From a bacterium (GTDB lineage Bacteria; Hinthialibacterota; Hinthialibacteria; OLB16), in contig JAJVIK010000029.1 in the NCBI GenBank assembly GCA_022072055.1, positions 1 to 48,706 of the forward strand: DNA of 48,706 nucleotides. The letters are read 5' to 3'. Positions 41,022-48,706 of this stretch are shown piece by piece. A program made the position numbers and the translations under genes. The notes beneath the pieces are model-generated. The model made no database searches. It was given only the letters and a program-made list of their open reading frames with translations, and was not told the origin of the DNA. Every line of letters starts with the position of its first letter. Position 1 is the stretch's first letter.

Positions 41022-43424
41022 GTGGACAATCGTCTCGAACACATCACCTTGGCTGCGCTTCTTCATGACATCGGTAAAGTCATGCAGAGAGCTGAAGTCC
41101 CCGTGTCGGATCAGACGGAATCGCTCATGGCCTCTGCGGGGCCAACCCGTGATGGGCACTCCTCCCACTACCACGTCAAGTGGACCAGCCAGTTTTTCGA
41201 GGACCACCTCGGAGACTGTGGACTCTTGATCCCGGTATCCCTTGATGAAAGCGCATCTTATCTTGCTTTCCGTCATCACAATCCGGCGACCCCACTTGAG
41301 TACATCGTCAGCGAAGCCGATCGCCTCTCCTCCGGTATGGACCGTGGCGAATCTCACAACGAACGCGACTCGCACAAGAGAAGAAGACTTGTGCCCCTTC
41401 AAGTTCTACTCTCGAGGGAACAGAGCCCGATTTCCCCCTATCCTCAAGTCCCGCTCTGCGAGCTGACATCGAGGGATGCATCTTGCTTTCCAAGACGGGA
41501 TTTCACAGTTGATCAAAGTCTGGTCCCCGATTACCGGAGGATATGGAAACGGTTCCTGGAAGACTGGGACTCGTTCCGCACTTCCGGTCTGGAGGCCACT
41601 TTGGCCCGGCTGGATGCTCTCTACGAAAGGCACTTTTGGTGTGTTCCGGCCAGTTCTGTTGATGAAATCCCAGACACTTCGCTCTACGGCCATTCAAGAA
41701 CGGTTGCAGCGATTGCGGGAGCGTTGTACCTCTATCATCGTGAGCTGGATAACCTGGAGACCGGCACTATACGTGACCGGACCATTCCCAAGTTCCGCTT
41801 GGTGGCGGGGGATTTAGCGGGCATCCAAAGCTACATTTTTGCCATCTCGCATGCAGGCGGGGGCAAGGTGGCGAAACGCCTCAGAGCTCGATCATTCTCT
41901 CTCGGCTGCCTGACCCAGGTCCTCGCTCTTCAGATAGTCCGCGAAGTTGGGCTTCCCTATCTGAACATTATCCTCAGCGCCGGGGGAAAATTCCATCTTC
42001 TGTTGCCGAATACGCCAACGACCAAAACCATCCTGGAGCATCGTGAGGCTCTTTGCCAAAGGTGGTTGCGCGAAGAGTTCCAGGGTTTGGTTTCGCTGAA
42101 CCTGGCTTCTGTTGAGATGAGCGGACAGGATTTTGCCAGCAAGCGTGTCGGCGAAAAGTTCACGGAATTGGCGGGTGAGCTGCTCCGGAAGAAGCATCAG
42201 CCATTGGGCGGCATCCTGAAGAACAAGGAGGGTTGGGTGGAAAACGATTTCCTCCTTCCCTCCGCTATCCACAAGAACGAATCGCCGACGGGCTATTACG
42301 ATGTCGAAGGCCCTCTCGATGAGGAAGCGCTGGGGTCGCAGCTGAGCCGGGCGAAGTGCCTTGCCATCTACGACTCCAAGCGTGGCGAACACAAGGTCTT
42401 TGATTGGTCTTTCTCAATTGCCGAGCATGCGAACCGTCTTCCGCCCGCTGCCGCCTACCTCATTTCGTTTGAGCGCGGCGCTGAAGTGGACTACCACGAA
42501 CCAATGGTTCCGGTCCGCTACGAATACCGTGCTTCGCACGTTCCTTTGTACAGAAGGGGCAAGCATCCGAAATTGGACGAAATCGCTGCAAGGATGTCCG
42601 CCGCGGATACGGAAGATTCCCTTCAAGAGGGTCAGGTCCTCCCCTTCAACGCGATTGCGAAAACCGCCACGGGTCGAGACTCGATTGCTTACCTCAAAGC
42701 CGATGTCGACAACCTCGGCTTCCTGTTCCGACGCGGCCTTGACTGGAATGACGTGGGTTGGACGCTCTCCAAGATGGCCACATTCTCGCGATCCCTCGAA
42801 TTCTTCTTTTCGGGGCGCGTCCACAACATACTGCGCGAGCCCGCGTTTGAGATGATCTACACGGTCTACTCCGGCGGCGATGATGTCTTGCTGGTAGGCC
42901 CCTGGGACGCCATCCACGAGTTTGCCCGAAGGCTTCGGGAGGAATGGTCTGCTTTCACGGCCGCTAATCCTCACCTGACGTTGTCCGTCGGAATTGCTCT
43001 GGCTCGTCCCATGACGCCGGTGTGGGCCGCCGCTGATTCGGCTGAGACAGCCCTGGAACACGCCAAGACCCAGCCCAAGGACCAACTCTGTTCGTTCGGT
43101 CACCTGATCCGATGGGCTCAGGTTCCTCATGTCTTCGCCGAGATCGAGAAGGTCTCAACCTGGCTCAATTCCAAGACCGTCTCCACCGCTTTTGTCAGAA
43201 GCCTTCTCTACTATGCGGATCTCGCCGCTCAATACCGAACTCAAGGAAGAGTCGAAGGCCTCAGATACCTTCCGCTCTTGAGCTACAACCTCTCGCGCAA
43301 TTTGCGGGGAGAGACGGCGTCGGAAGTCCGTCGGTGGGCGGAAGCTCTCAAGGATGTGGAGGGCGATGCTATTCGCAATCTCGGATTTGTGGCGACGTAC
43401 TCACTGAATCTGAATCGCGGGTAG
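41022..43424 (+). CDS. cas10: Cas10/Csm1, large subunit of a type III-A-like CRISPR complex
   Basis: The 800-residue protein starts at GTG 41022, with AGGGTAGG upstream. An N-terminal HD nuclease domain is marked by LAALLHDIGKVMQRAEV (His15, Asp16). A first palm-like region contains LVAGDLAGIQSYIF. The cyclase palm domain carries TVYSGGDDVLLVG, with GGDD at 618-621. Both the single-strand DNase and the cyclic oligoadenylate synthase sites look intact. Upon target RNA binding it would cut DNA and make cyclic oligoadenylate. It is the first gene of the operon, under a consensus promoter. Confidence 0.93.
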   Translation: MDNRLEHITLAALLHDIGKVMQRAEVPVSDQTESLMASAGPTRDGHSSHYHVKWTSQFFEDHLGDCGLLIPVSLDESASYLAFRHHNPATPLEYIVSEADRLSSGMDRGESHNERDSHKRRRLVPLQVLLSREQSPISPYPQVPLCELTSRDASCFPRRDFTVDQSLVPDYRRIWKRFLEDWDSFRTSGLEATLARLDALYERHFWCVPASSVDEIPDTSLYGHSRTVAAIAGALYLYHRELDNLETGTIRDRTIPKFRLVAGDLAGIQSYIFAISHAGGGKVAKRLRARSFSLGCLTQVLALQIVREVGLPYLNIILSAGGKFHLLLPNTPTTKTILEHREALCQRWLREEFQGLVSLNLASVEMSGQDFASKRVGEKFTELAGELLRKKHQPLGGILKNKEGWVENDFLLPSAIHKNESPTGYYDVEGPLDEEALGSQLSRAKCLAIYDSKRGEHKVFDWSFSIAEHANRLPPAAAYLISFERGAEVDYHEPMVPVRYEYRASHVPLYRRGKHPKLDEIAARMSAADTEDSLQEGQVLPFNAIAKTATGRDSIAYLKADVDNLGFLFRRGLDWNDVGWTLSKMATFSRSLEFFFSGRVHNILREPAFEMIYTVYSGGDDVLLVGPWDAIHEFARRLREEWSAFTAANPHLTLSVGIALARPMTPVWAAADSAETALEHAKTQPKDQLCSFGHLIRWAQVPHVFAEIEKVSTWLNSKTVSTAFVRSLLYYADLAAQYRTQGRVEGLRYLPLLSYNLSRNLRGETASEVRRWAEALKDVEGDAIRNLGFVATYSLNLNRG

Positions 43425-43457
43425 CGTGAAATATATCGCGGCAATAAGGAGCAACCA

Positions 43458-44036
43458 ATGAAGAAGAAGTGCATATCCTGTGGCAAGATCTTCGACGCGC
43501 CAAAGGCCACGTATTTCAAATGCCCCGAATGTTACAGCGGAAAGAGTCCCGCAAGTGGAGGAGGGAGTGAAATGAAGAATCCACATGGACCATTCCAAGG
43601 CTCCAAAGGTGGAGGGCCTCGCTCCAACTTCAGCCAGTCAGATAGGCCGGGGGGGCTGCCCAAGGATCTGTGTCTAGATTCCTTCTTTACGCCGGATGGC
43701 GCAATCCGGGAGGAGGTTTACATCAAAACTGCAAAGGGGATTGCCCAGGCGCTTGCAGAGGACACCCCGACGGTGACCACTGCGTCGGTACGCAGATTTT
43801 TTGAATCGGTTAGAGCAGCCTACGATCGCTATCTGCAGGAACGTTCGTACCCAAAGGCCCTCGAGGGAATCTTCAGGCTGCACCCGCTCGCCAAGCGGAG
43901 CCAGGACCGAGGTATTACGAACGCCGCGTTTACGGATTTCATTTTTCACTATGCGAATCTCACGGCCAAGGACGAAAAGAACCTGCGGGGGTTCAAAGAG
44001 CTCTTCATGAGCGTTGTCTGCTATCTGAAGAAATGA
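43458..44036 (+). CDS. csm2: Csm2 small subunit with N-terminal zinc-ribbon-like extension
   Basis: The 192-residue product is longer than the usual 120-150. The first 26 residues contain CISCGKIF...FKCPECY (Cys5, Cys8, Cys22, Cys25), a zinc-ribbon pattern. A Gly/Ser/Pro-rich linker follows to about residue 75. The helical Csm2 domain comes next (SVRRFFESVRAAYDRYLQE ... FTDFIFHYANLTAKDEKNL ... FMSVVCYLKK). Csm2 lines the crRNA-target filament. AAGGAG lies six bases before the ATG. The extension could bind RNA or another protein. Confidence 0.8.
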   Translation: MKKKCISCGKIFDAPKATYFKCPECYSGKSPASGGGSEMKNPHGPFQGSKGGGPRSNFSQSDRPGGLPKDLCLDSFFTPDGAIREEVYIKTAKGIAQALAEDTPTVTTASVRRFFESVRAAYDRYLQERSYPKALEGIFRLHPLAKRSQDRGITNAAFTDFIFHYANLTAKDEKNLRGFKELFMSVVCYLKK

Positions 44037-44051
44037 CAAGGAGGAAGAACG

Positions 44052-44714
44052 ATGAGAAAACTATTGGGACATCGGGTTTTGAGCGGCAAGCTATCTTGCC
44101 TTACGGGCGTGCGAATCGGGGGATCCAAGGAGACCCAGGAGGTCGGAGGAACGGACAACCCGATCCTCCGGCACCCCATCAACCATCTCCCCTACATCCC
44201 CGGCTCTTCACTTAAGGGAAAGATCCGTTCCCTTCTGGAACAAAAGCATCGGGCGGACCGGGTTATGAGAGATGGAAAACCTTGTGATTGTGGAGAGTGC
44301 AAGGTGTGCATCGTTTTTGGTTGCGCTGCTGCAAAGAACACACAGTCAGTTACGCGCTCTATCTTTCGGGACTGCGTGCTAACCGAGGAGTCGCTGGCCC
44401 GTTTGGAAACCGCGAGAGAGGAACTGGGAGTTCCTTATTCCGAGACGAAGACTGAAGTTCTTATCGACCGCCGCAAGGGTCTTTCCCATTCAAATATCGG
44501 CCCCCGGGTCCAGGAGCGCATCCCAGAAGGCACGGAGTTCAAGCTGGAGATTGTACTGAGAGAGTTCGAAGGCGACCCGGTTGACGACTACGTCAAATTC
44601 ATCAAGGAGGGCGTTGCTCTCATGGAAAATGACACCTTGGGGGGGTCGGGCACCCGTGGGTACGGCAAAGTCCGTGTGATCTGGGAGAGTAAAGCCCCAC
44701 AGGAGGCGCATTGA
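44052..44714 (+). CDS. csm3: Csm3, Cas7-family backbone and target-RNA nuclease
   Basis: The 220-residue protein has the Csm3 signatures: GVRIGGSKETQEVGGTDNPI with Asp35, the position of the RNA-cutting Asp in Csm3, and LPYIPGSSLKGKIRSLLE. A Cys-rich CDCGECKVCIVFG segment follows, and near the C terminus comes MENDTLGGSGTRGYGKVRV, the RAMP Gly-rich loop. Several copies would form the crRNA-binding backbone and slice target RNA at 6-nt steps. AAGGAGG precedes the start. It is the only Csm3/Csm5-like subunit in the operon. Its stop overlaps the csm4 start (TGATG). Confidence 0.92.
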   Translation: MRKLLGHRVLSGKLSCLTGVRIGGSKETQEVGGTDNPILRHPINHLPYIPGSSLKGKIRSLLEQKHRADRVMRDGKPCDCGECKVCIVFGCAAAKNTQSVTRSIFRDCVLTEESLARLETAREELGVPYSETKTEVLIDRRKGLSHSNIGPRVQERIPEGTEFKLEIVLREFEGDPVDDYVKFIKEGVALMENDTLGGSGTRGYGKVRVIWESKAPQEAH

Positions 44715-45673
44715 TGCGCATCTGGCGGTTGGTTCTGCGTCCAACCTCGCTTCAGCTCTCCCAATGGCAGGCGGACACCCTGTTCGGCGCTCTCTGCTGG
44801 AAGCTCGCGTTCCGCGAGGGGGAATCCGGGCTCCTTGATTTCCTCGCGCCGTTTTTATCAGGCGACCCGCCTTTTCTCATCTCCGATGGGATTCCGTCGG
44901 GATTTCTCCCTTTGCCCCTGCACTTGAAGGTCACCGAATCTGCACCCGCCCGGACTGTGGAGGATTATCAGAAAGAAAAGCAGCTGAAGAAGATCCGTTT
45001 CATCACCGAAGCGGAATTCGCAAAGGCCTGTAACGGCCAGCGAGTCGGAGTTGACGTCTCAACCAGCCTGAGCAGGTCTGTCTCACAGTTGCACGCCTCT
45101 ATTAACCGTAACACAGGAACCACCACCCGCATGGACGACGAGGGGACGGCGAGCCTCTTCCAGCTTGATGGATGGGTCCCCGAGGGGGAGGGCGGATCCC
45201 TGTCGGTATTCGTCGCGGATCGAACCGGGAAAGAGATTGACCGGGTTCTGGTTCTCCTCCGCGACATGGAGCTCACAGGATTCGGGAAGAAGAAGTCTTC
45301 TGGGATGGGCGCCTTCCAGATCGAGGGAGACCCTGTCGAATGGCGCCCGCCCCAGGTCAGCGGCAGGCCCAACGGTTTTGTTTCGTTTGCCGGCTTCGTC
45401 CCGGCGCAGCGCGATCCCACAGCAGGTTTTTGGAGGCTGCGGGTCAAGCACGCGAAGTTGGGCGAGACTTTCGCCACCGGAGGCAAGCCTTTCAAGACGC
45501 CTTTCATACAGTTCGAGTCCGGCTCCACTTTCTTGACGGGAGACGAGCCCGGCGAGGTCTACGGACGCGTGCTTCGCGGTTTGAGCGAGGAGCATCCGCA
45601 GGTCGTGCAATACGGTTATGCTTTCCCCGTTCCTTTGTGGCTCCCTGATTTGGCGGCCAGACTTGCATCATGA
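44714..45673 (+). CDS. csm4: Csm4, Cas5-family crRNA 5'-handle binding subunit
   Basis: The 319-residue RAMP protein starts MRIWRLVLRPTSLQLSQWQADTLFGALCW, typical of Csm4. LRDMELTGFGKKKSSGMGAF is the Gly-rich RAMP loop, and the C terminus QYGYAFPVPLWLPD is also typical. ATG 44714 is preferred over the TTG three bases upstream because AGGAGG is correctly spaced and homologues start M-R/K. It would hold the 5' tag of the crRNA and contact Cas10. The stop overlaps the cas6 start by four bases. Confidence 0.9.
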   Translation: MRIWRLVLRPTSLQLSQWQADTLFGALCWKLAFREGESGLLDFLAPFLSGDPPFLISDGIPSGFLPLPLHLKVTESAPARTVEDYQKEKQLKKIRFITEAEFAKACNGQRVGVDVSTSLSRSVSQLHASINRNTGTTTRMDDEGTASLFQLDGWVPEGEGGSLSVFVADRTGKEIDRVLVLLRDMELTGFGKKKSSGMGAFQIEGDPVEWRPPQVSGRPNGFVSFAGFVPAQRDPTAGFWRLRVKHAKLGETFATGGKPFKTPFIQFESGSTFLTGDEPGEVYGRVLRGLSEEHPQVVQYGYAFPVPLWLPDLAARLAS

Positions 45674-46644
45674 AGGATTGGCCGGCGCTTGTGCCGGAGG
45701 CGCTGGGGCGCCTCAAGACCCTCCGCGTGAGGTTTGAACTGATCGCGGAGGCGGAAGCGAGGCTGCCCGCGTTCTTGGGGTCGACCTTGCGTGGGGGGCT
45801 GGCGATGGCCTTTCGCAAGATGGTCTGCACTTATGACCTGCGGCCTTGTGATGGCTGTCCGGTTCAGCGCAGTTGTCACTATCCCAACCTCTTTGAGACC
45901 CCCACGGCCACGGGAAAACAGGAAATCCGTCGAATGCGGGACATCCCTCATCCGATAGTGATTGAACCTCCAGCCATGCACTTGGGTCGTTATGCTCCAG
46001 GAGACCTGCTGACATTTGAGGCGGTTCTTCTTGGACGAGGCATCTCGAATTTCCCATATCTTGTCTTTGCCGCCCATGAGATGGCCGCGGGGGGCCTGGG
46101 AGTGGATCGCTGCCCCTTCAGACTCCTTCGGGTCCGGGATCGATACGGGGGGCTCCTGTTTGAAAGCGAGTCCGGGCGGTTGCTCGACACCGGAGGGTGC
46201 TTCACTTTGGGAGATCTGTGGTCATCCAAGCCAATTCCCAGCTCTTGTGAACTCATTCTGGAGACCCCTCTGCGTCTTAAGTTCGAGGGGGAACTGATGA
46301 ACCGGGAACTGGATTTGCGGGAATTTCTGAAGGCCACTTGCCGCCGACTGTGGGCGCTCTGTTCAAGTCATGGTGAAAGGTGCTCGGAGGGGATCGACTT
46401 CCGTCCCTTACTGGAACGCGCTCCCCCGCCCAATGTTCTTTCGTCCAGGTTTGGATGGCGGGATCTGACGCGCTATTCGAACCGCCAGAAGGCCAAGATC
46501 AAAATCAGCGGGACTGTCGGATCCTGTCATCTCGGGGGCGAGCTCGAAGCATGGTGGCCCCTGCTTGTGGGTGCGGAGGAGGTTCATGTTGGGAAGGGGA
46601 CGGTGATGGGATTGGGGAAAGTGAGGCTGAGATCCGATGGCTAG
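45670..46644 (+). CDS. cas6: Cas6, pre-crRNA processing endoribonuclease
   Basis: The 324-residue RAMP protein has LPAFLGSTLRGGLAMAFRKMV, then a four-Cys CDGCPVQRSCHYPNLFETP segment typical of one branch of Cas6 proteins. HPIVIEPP, the FPYLVFAAHEMAAGGLGVDR segment and a C-terminal VHVGKGTVMGLGKVRL Gly-rich loop complete the family pattern. It would cut the 37-nt repeats to leave an 8-nt 5' handle (ATTGAGAC). It occupies the place where csm5 stands in standard III-A operons; I see no Csm5-like sequence in it. It overlaps cas1 by eight bases. Confidence 0.9.
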   Translation: MKDWPALVPEALGRLKTLRVRFELIAEAEARLPAFLGSTLRGGLAMAFRKMVCTYDLRPCDGCPVQRSCHYPNLFETPTATGKQEIRRMRDIPHPIVIEPPAMHLGRYAPGDLLTFEAVLLGRGISNFPYLVFAAHEMAAGGLGVDRCPFRLLRVRDRYGGLLFESESGRLLDTGGCFTLGDLWSSKPIPSSCELILETPLRLKFEGELMNRELDLREFLKATCRRLWALCSSHGERCSEGIDFRPLLERAPPPNVLSSRFGWRDLTRYSNRQKAKIKISGTVGSCHLGGELEAWWPLLVGAEEVHVGKGTVMGLGKVRLRSDG

Positions 46645-47638
46645 CGTGTATGTCACTCGATCGAATGCAGAGGTTTCTCTGGACGGGGGACGTCTCTTGG
46701 TCCACAAGGATGGAGAGCGGTTGTTGGACCTTGCGCTGCGACGCATCTCGAGCGTCGTGTGCTTTGGGTGGACCCATGTTACGACGCCGGCCCTGCATAC
46801 ACTTCTGGAGAATGGGATTGACCTGGCCTACCTTTCGCGTAAGGGGCGTTATCGGGGGCGTCTGACTGCTCCTTGTTCAAAGAACATCTATCTGCGACTT
46901 GCGCAATATGATTCGGCGCGCAACGAGCGCCGTTGTCTTGAACTCGCGAAGCTCATTGTGTCGAGCAAGATCGGCAACAGCCGGAATGTCCTACGAAAAT
47001 TCCAGTACAACCATCCGTCAAAGGAGCTCACCGAGGTCATCCGCAAGTTGGAAAAGCTCGAGAAGTTGGTCCAGGGGACACAAGAGCCTACGCGGCTGCT
47101 GGGACTGGAGGGGGTCTGTTCGCGGCTCTATTTCAGTCTTTTTGATCAGATGCTCCGGTGCGATCTGCGATTCACCCGGCGCTCCACCCGTCCGCCACGC
47201 AATGAGGTGAACGCGTTGCTGTCCTTGACCTACGTGCTGGTCATGAATGAACTGATTTCAATTGTGGAAGGAATGGGTTTTGACCCGTATCTCGGTTTCT
47301 TCCATTCGGTGGGATATGGAAAGCCGTCTCTGGCATTGGACCTGATGGAGCCTTTTCGTTCGGCGTTGTGCGATGTCTTTGTGGTGCGCCTGTGCAATCT
47401 GAAAATCTTGGAGAAGGATGATTTCTCGAGGGCTCCGGAGGATGAGGGATTTCGCTTGACCGAGGAGGGGCTCCGAAAGTATCTTGAGGAGTATGAGCGC
47501 CGCATGGTTCGGGAGTTCAGTCATCCCGTGACTTACAAGCGAGTCACGTGGCGGGATTGTCTTCGCGCGGAGGCGGAGATGGCGCGAAATACCCTGATGA
47601 AGGGGACGGCTTACAGCCCATTTCAGAGCCGTGTCTGA
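46637..47638 (+). CDS. cas1: Cas1 integrase
   Basis: The 333-residue protein has all three metal-binding residues: Glu158 in LLGLEGVCSRLYF, His223 in GFFHSVGYG and Asp235 in LALDLMEPFR. The N-terminal beta domain (MASVYVTRSNAEVSLDGGRL) is typical. With Cas2 it integrates new spacers at the leader end of the array. The start overlaps the cas6 stop. No reverse transcriptase is fused, so uptake of RNA-derived spacers is not expected. Confidence 0.95.
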   Translation: MASVYVTRSNAEVSLDGGRLLVHKDGERLLDLALRRISSVVCFGWTHVTTPALHTLLENGIDLAYLSRKGRYRGRLTAPCSKNIYLRLAQYDSARNERRCLELAKLIVSSKIGNSRNVLRKFQYNHPSKELTEVIRKLEKLEKLVQGTQEPTRLLGLEGVCSRLYFSLFDQMLRCDLRFTRRSTRPPRNEVNALLSLTYVLVMNELISIVEGMGFDPYLGFFHSVGYGKPSLALDLMEPFRSALCDVFVVRLCNLKILEKDDFSRAPEDEGFRLTEEGLRKYLEEYERRMVREFSHPVTYKRVTWRDCLRAEAEMARNTLMKGTAYSPFQSRV

Positions 47639-47711
47639 GGGAGAAGTGGATATCATTGACTGGTTCCTTTTGGAGGAGGGCGATGAGGAATGCGTGGTTT
47701 TCAGGACAGAC

Positions 47712-47990
47712 ATGAGATACCTTGTGGCATATGACGTGGTGGTGGACCGACAGCGGACCAAGGTGGCCAACCTCCTGGAGGAGTATGGGGACCGGATCCA
47801 GAAGAGTGTGTTCGAGTGCTTCCTGAATGAGAGGAGCAAGCAGGAATTGTGGGAGGAAGTCACCTCGCTGATCAATGTGGACGAAGATCGGGTTCGGATG
47901 TACCCTTTGTGCCGGTCGTGCGAGCGGAAAGTGGAGATTGCTGGGGGAGGACCGGTCAGGGTGGACGAGGTGGAGGTTTACATTGTTTGA
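47712..47990 (+). CDS. cas2: Cas2 of the type III operon
   Basis: The 92-residue product begins MRYLVAYDVVVDRQRTKVANLLEEYGDRIQKSVFECFL, with the conserved Asp8 and the ferredoxin-like Cas2 pattern, and has YPLCRSCERKVEIAG near the end. I chose ATG 47712 because Cas2 proteins start at this strand; an in-frame GTG at 47631 would add 27 unrelated residues and overlap cas1. It differs clearly from the I-C type Cas2 at 40054, so the window has two unrelated adaptation-gene sets. It is followed by the leader. Confidence 0.93.
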   Translation: MRYLVAYDVVVDRQRTKVANLLEEYGDRIQKSVFECFLNERSKQELWEEVTSLINVDEDRVRMYPLCRSCERKVEIAGGGPVRVDEVEVYIV

Positions 47991-48183
47991 CTCTAACCGG
48001 TTTCAGGGGTAAGAAAGGGGGGAGGTTAGAATCTGAATGTAACGGTCTCAATTTATGTCGGTTAGGGGGGTGCGGCTAAGAGGATGGAAGGAGGAACCCG
48101 ATGGGTTGCACGAGCGTGGGGGCCGGGGTGTTAGAGGATCGATTCCGTAAGGGTTTGATCATACAGGAGTTACGGGCCGAACG
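47991..48183 (+). promoter_or_regulatory. Leader of the type III-associated array
   Basis: The 193 bases between cas2 and the first repeat contain no gene. They are rich in G-runs and GGTTAG/TGTTAG-like words (ggggggaggttag, gtcggttagggggg, ggggtgttagagg). By position this is the leader used for spacer insertion. Confidence 0.6.
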
Positions 48184-48706
48184 GTTGAGAGGATTGCCCC
48201 GTTGATGAGGGGATTGAGACCTCGGGAAGGGTGAAAACCTTCCCGGCATCGGCAACCGCGGCAGTTGAGAGGATTGCCCCGTTGATGAGGGGATTGAGAC
48301 TCAGGGCTTGAGGGCTTAATCAAAAAGATACAGCCTTCAAGTTGAGAGGATTGCCCCGTTGATGAGGGGATTGAGACGATTTCCTGGTTTCGCGTACCTT
48401 GACACCTGACAAGTCAAACATGTTGAGAGGATTGCCCCGTTGATGAGGGGATTGAGACCCGATCGCGGCGACTGCAGTTGAGCGCAGACTGTTTTGCGAG
48501 TTGAGAGGATTGCCCCGTTGATGAGGGGATTGAGACCTTCGCTTGCAGGGCTGGATTGGCCAGAATGGCGGAGATGATTTGTTGAGAGGATTGCCCCGTT
48601 GATGAGGGGATTGAGACGGTGACGCGCCTCGTCACAGGAGCCTCCCAGCTCGAACCTGTTGAGAGGATTGCCCCGTTGATGAGGGGATTGAGACGAGGTC
48701 TGCGTC
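48184..48706 (+). CRISPR. Type III-associated CRISPR array, 7 repeats in window, continues beyond end
   Basis: Identical 37-nt repeats lie at 48184-48220, 48264-48300, 48341-48377, 48422-48458, 48500-48536, 48581-48617 and 48658-48694. Each begins GTTGAGAGGATTGCCCC and ends GGGGATTGAGAC, with a CCCC/GGGG stem around gttgatga. Spacers are 40-44 nt (43, 40, 44, 41, 44, 40), the long, variable kind usual for type III. A further spacer starts at 48695 and runs off the window. The last eight bases, ATTGAGAC, would be the crRNA handle. Confidence 0.97.

Noticed and set aside
45670-46644. Considered as Csm5
   Set aside because: The CxxC...C Cys segment, FETP and GLG motifs and overall length match Cas6. 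None of the Csm5 features I know are present.
47631-47711. N-terminal extension of the type III Cas2
   Set aside because: It overlaps cas1, has no ribosome site and precedes the universal Cas2 first strand.
48414-48635. Minus-strand frame with repeated VSIPSSTGQSSQ
   Set aside because: It is only the translation of the CRISPR repeats and spacers, not a gene.

Overview
The window is about 48.7 kb of GC-rich bacterial DNA. It encodes a lipid A-type acyltransferase, a lipoprotein, CdsA, many proteins with signal peptides, and long secreted proteins with FG-GAP/dockerin-like, HYR and Thr/Glu/Pro-rich parts. Together these suggest a Gram-negative, probably uncultivated lineage, perhaps of the Sumerlaeota/Hydrogenedentota/PVC-FCB kind. 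I cannot assign a phylum from the sequence alone.

Layout. Positions 1-6.2 kb hold the tail of a transposase, then a secreted gingipain-like (C25) protease with CARDB domains, a lipoprotein, a small membrane coiled-coil protein and a BadF/BadG-type sugar kinase. Positions 6.2-9.2 kb carry two GT-C membrane glycosyltransferases on the minus strand. Positions 9.3-12.0 kb carry a divergent NrdD-like protein without a recognisable glycyl-radical site, followed by a glutaredoxin-like protein. At 12.3-12.9 kb is a DUF2281/PIN toxin-antitoxin pair, and at 13.2-16.4 kb a DUF47 regulator, Pit phosphate transporter, RuvX and a D-threonine-aldolase/D-serine-dehydratase-like enzyme. At 16.4-19.2 kb are two divergent ceramidase-like secreted proteins. 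At 19.26-19.54 kb an intact mazE is followed by a 13-codon relic of mazF. At 19.7-22.5 kb are an FG-GAP/dockerin-like protein and a DUF4160/DUF2442 pair. Positions 22.5-31.3 kb are mostly housekeeping: LpxL-like acyltransferase, TPR O-GlcNAc transferase, secreted VOC protein, CdsA, a TPR membrane protein, thioredoxin and a RecA-fold ATPase. Positions 31.3-37.7 kb hold tandem hairpins, a 1201-residue HYR protein, a polyprenyl synthetase, a patatin-like protein and tRNA-Gln(TTG).

After the tRNA the content becomes accessory. There is a hicB-hicB-hicA module and then an IS5-family element (39111-40047) with imperfect terminal repeats and a TAA target duplication. The element lies 6 bp upstream of an orphan type I-C cas2, which still has an I-C-like leader and a three-repeat array. 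The distal end of that array abuts the N-terminal stub of another transposase.

From 40.9 kb a near-consensus promoter drives one compact type III-A-like operon: cas10-csm2-csm3-csm4-cas6-cas1-cas2. It is followed by a second array of at least seven 37-nt repeats that runs off the window. The Cas10 HD and GGDD motifs, the Csm3 Asp and the Cas1 triad are all visible. Unusually, no csm5 is present (cas6 sits in its place), Csm2 carries an N-terminal CxxC...CxxC zinc-ribbon-like segment, and no cyclic-oligoadenylate effector is visible. The operon could make crRNA, degrade target RNA and acquire spacers by itself. The I-C locus looks like a remnant.
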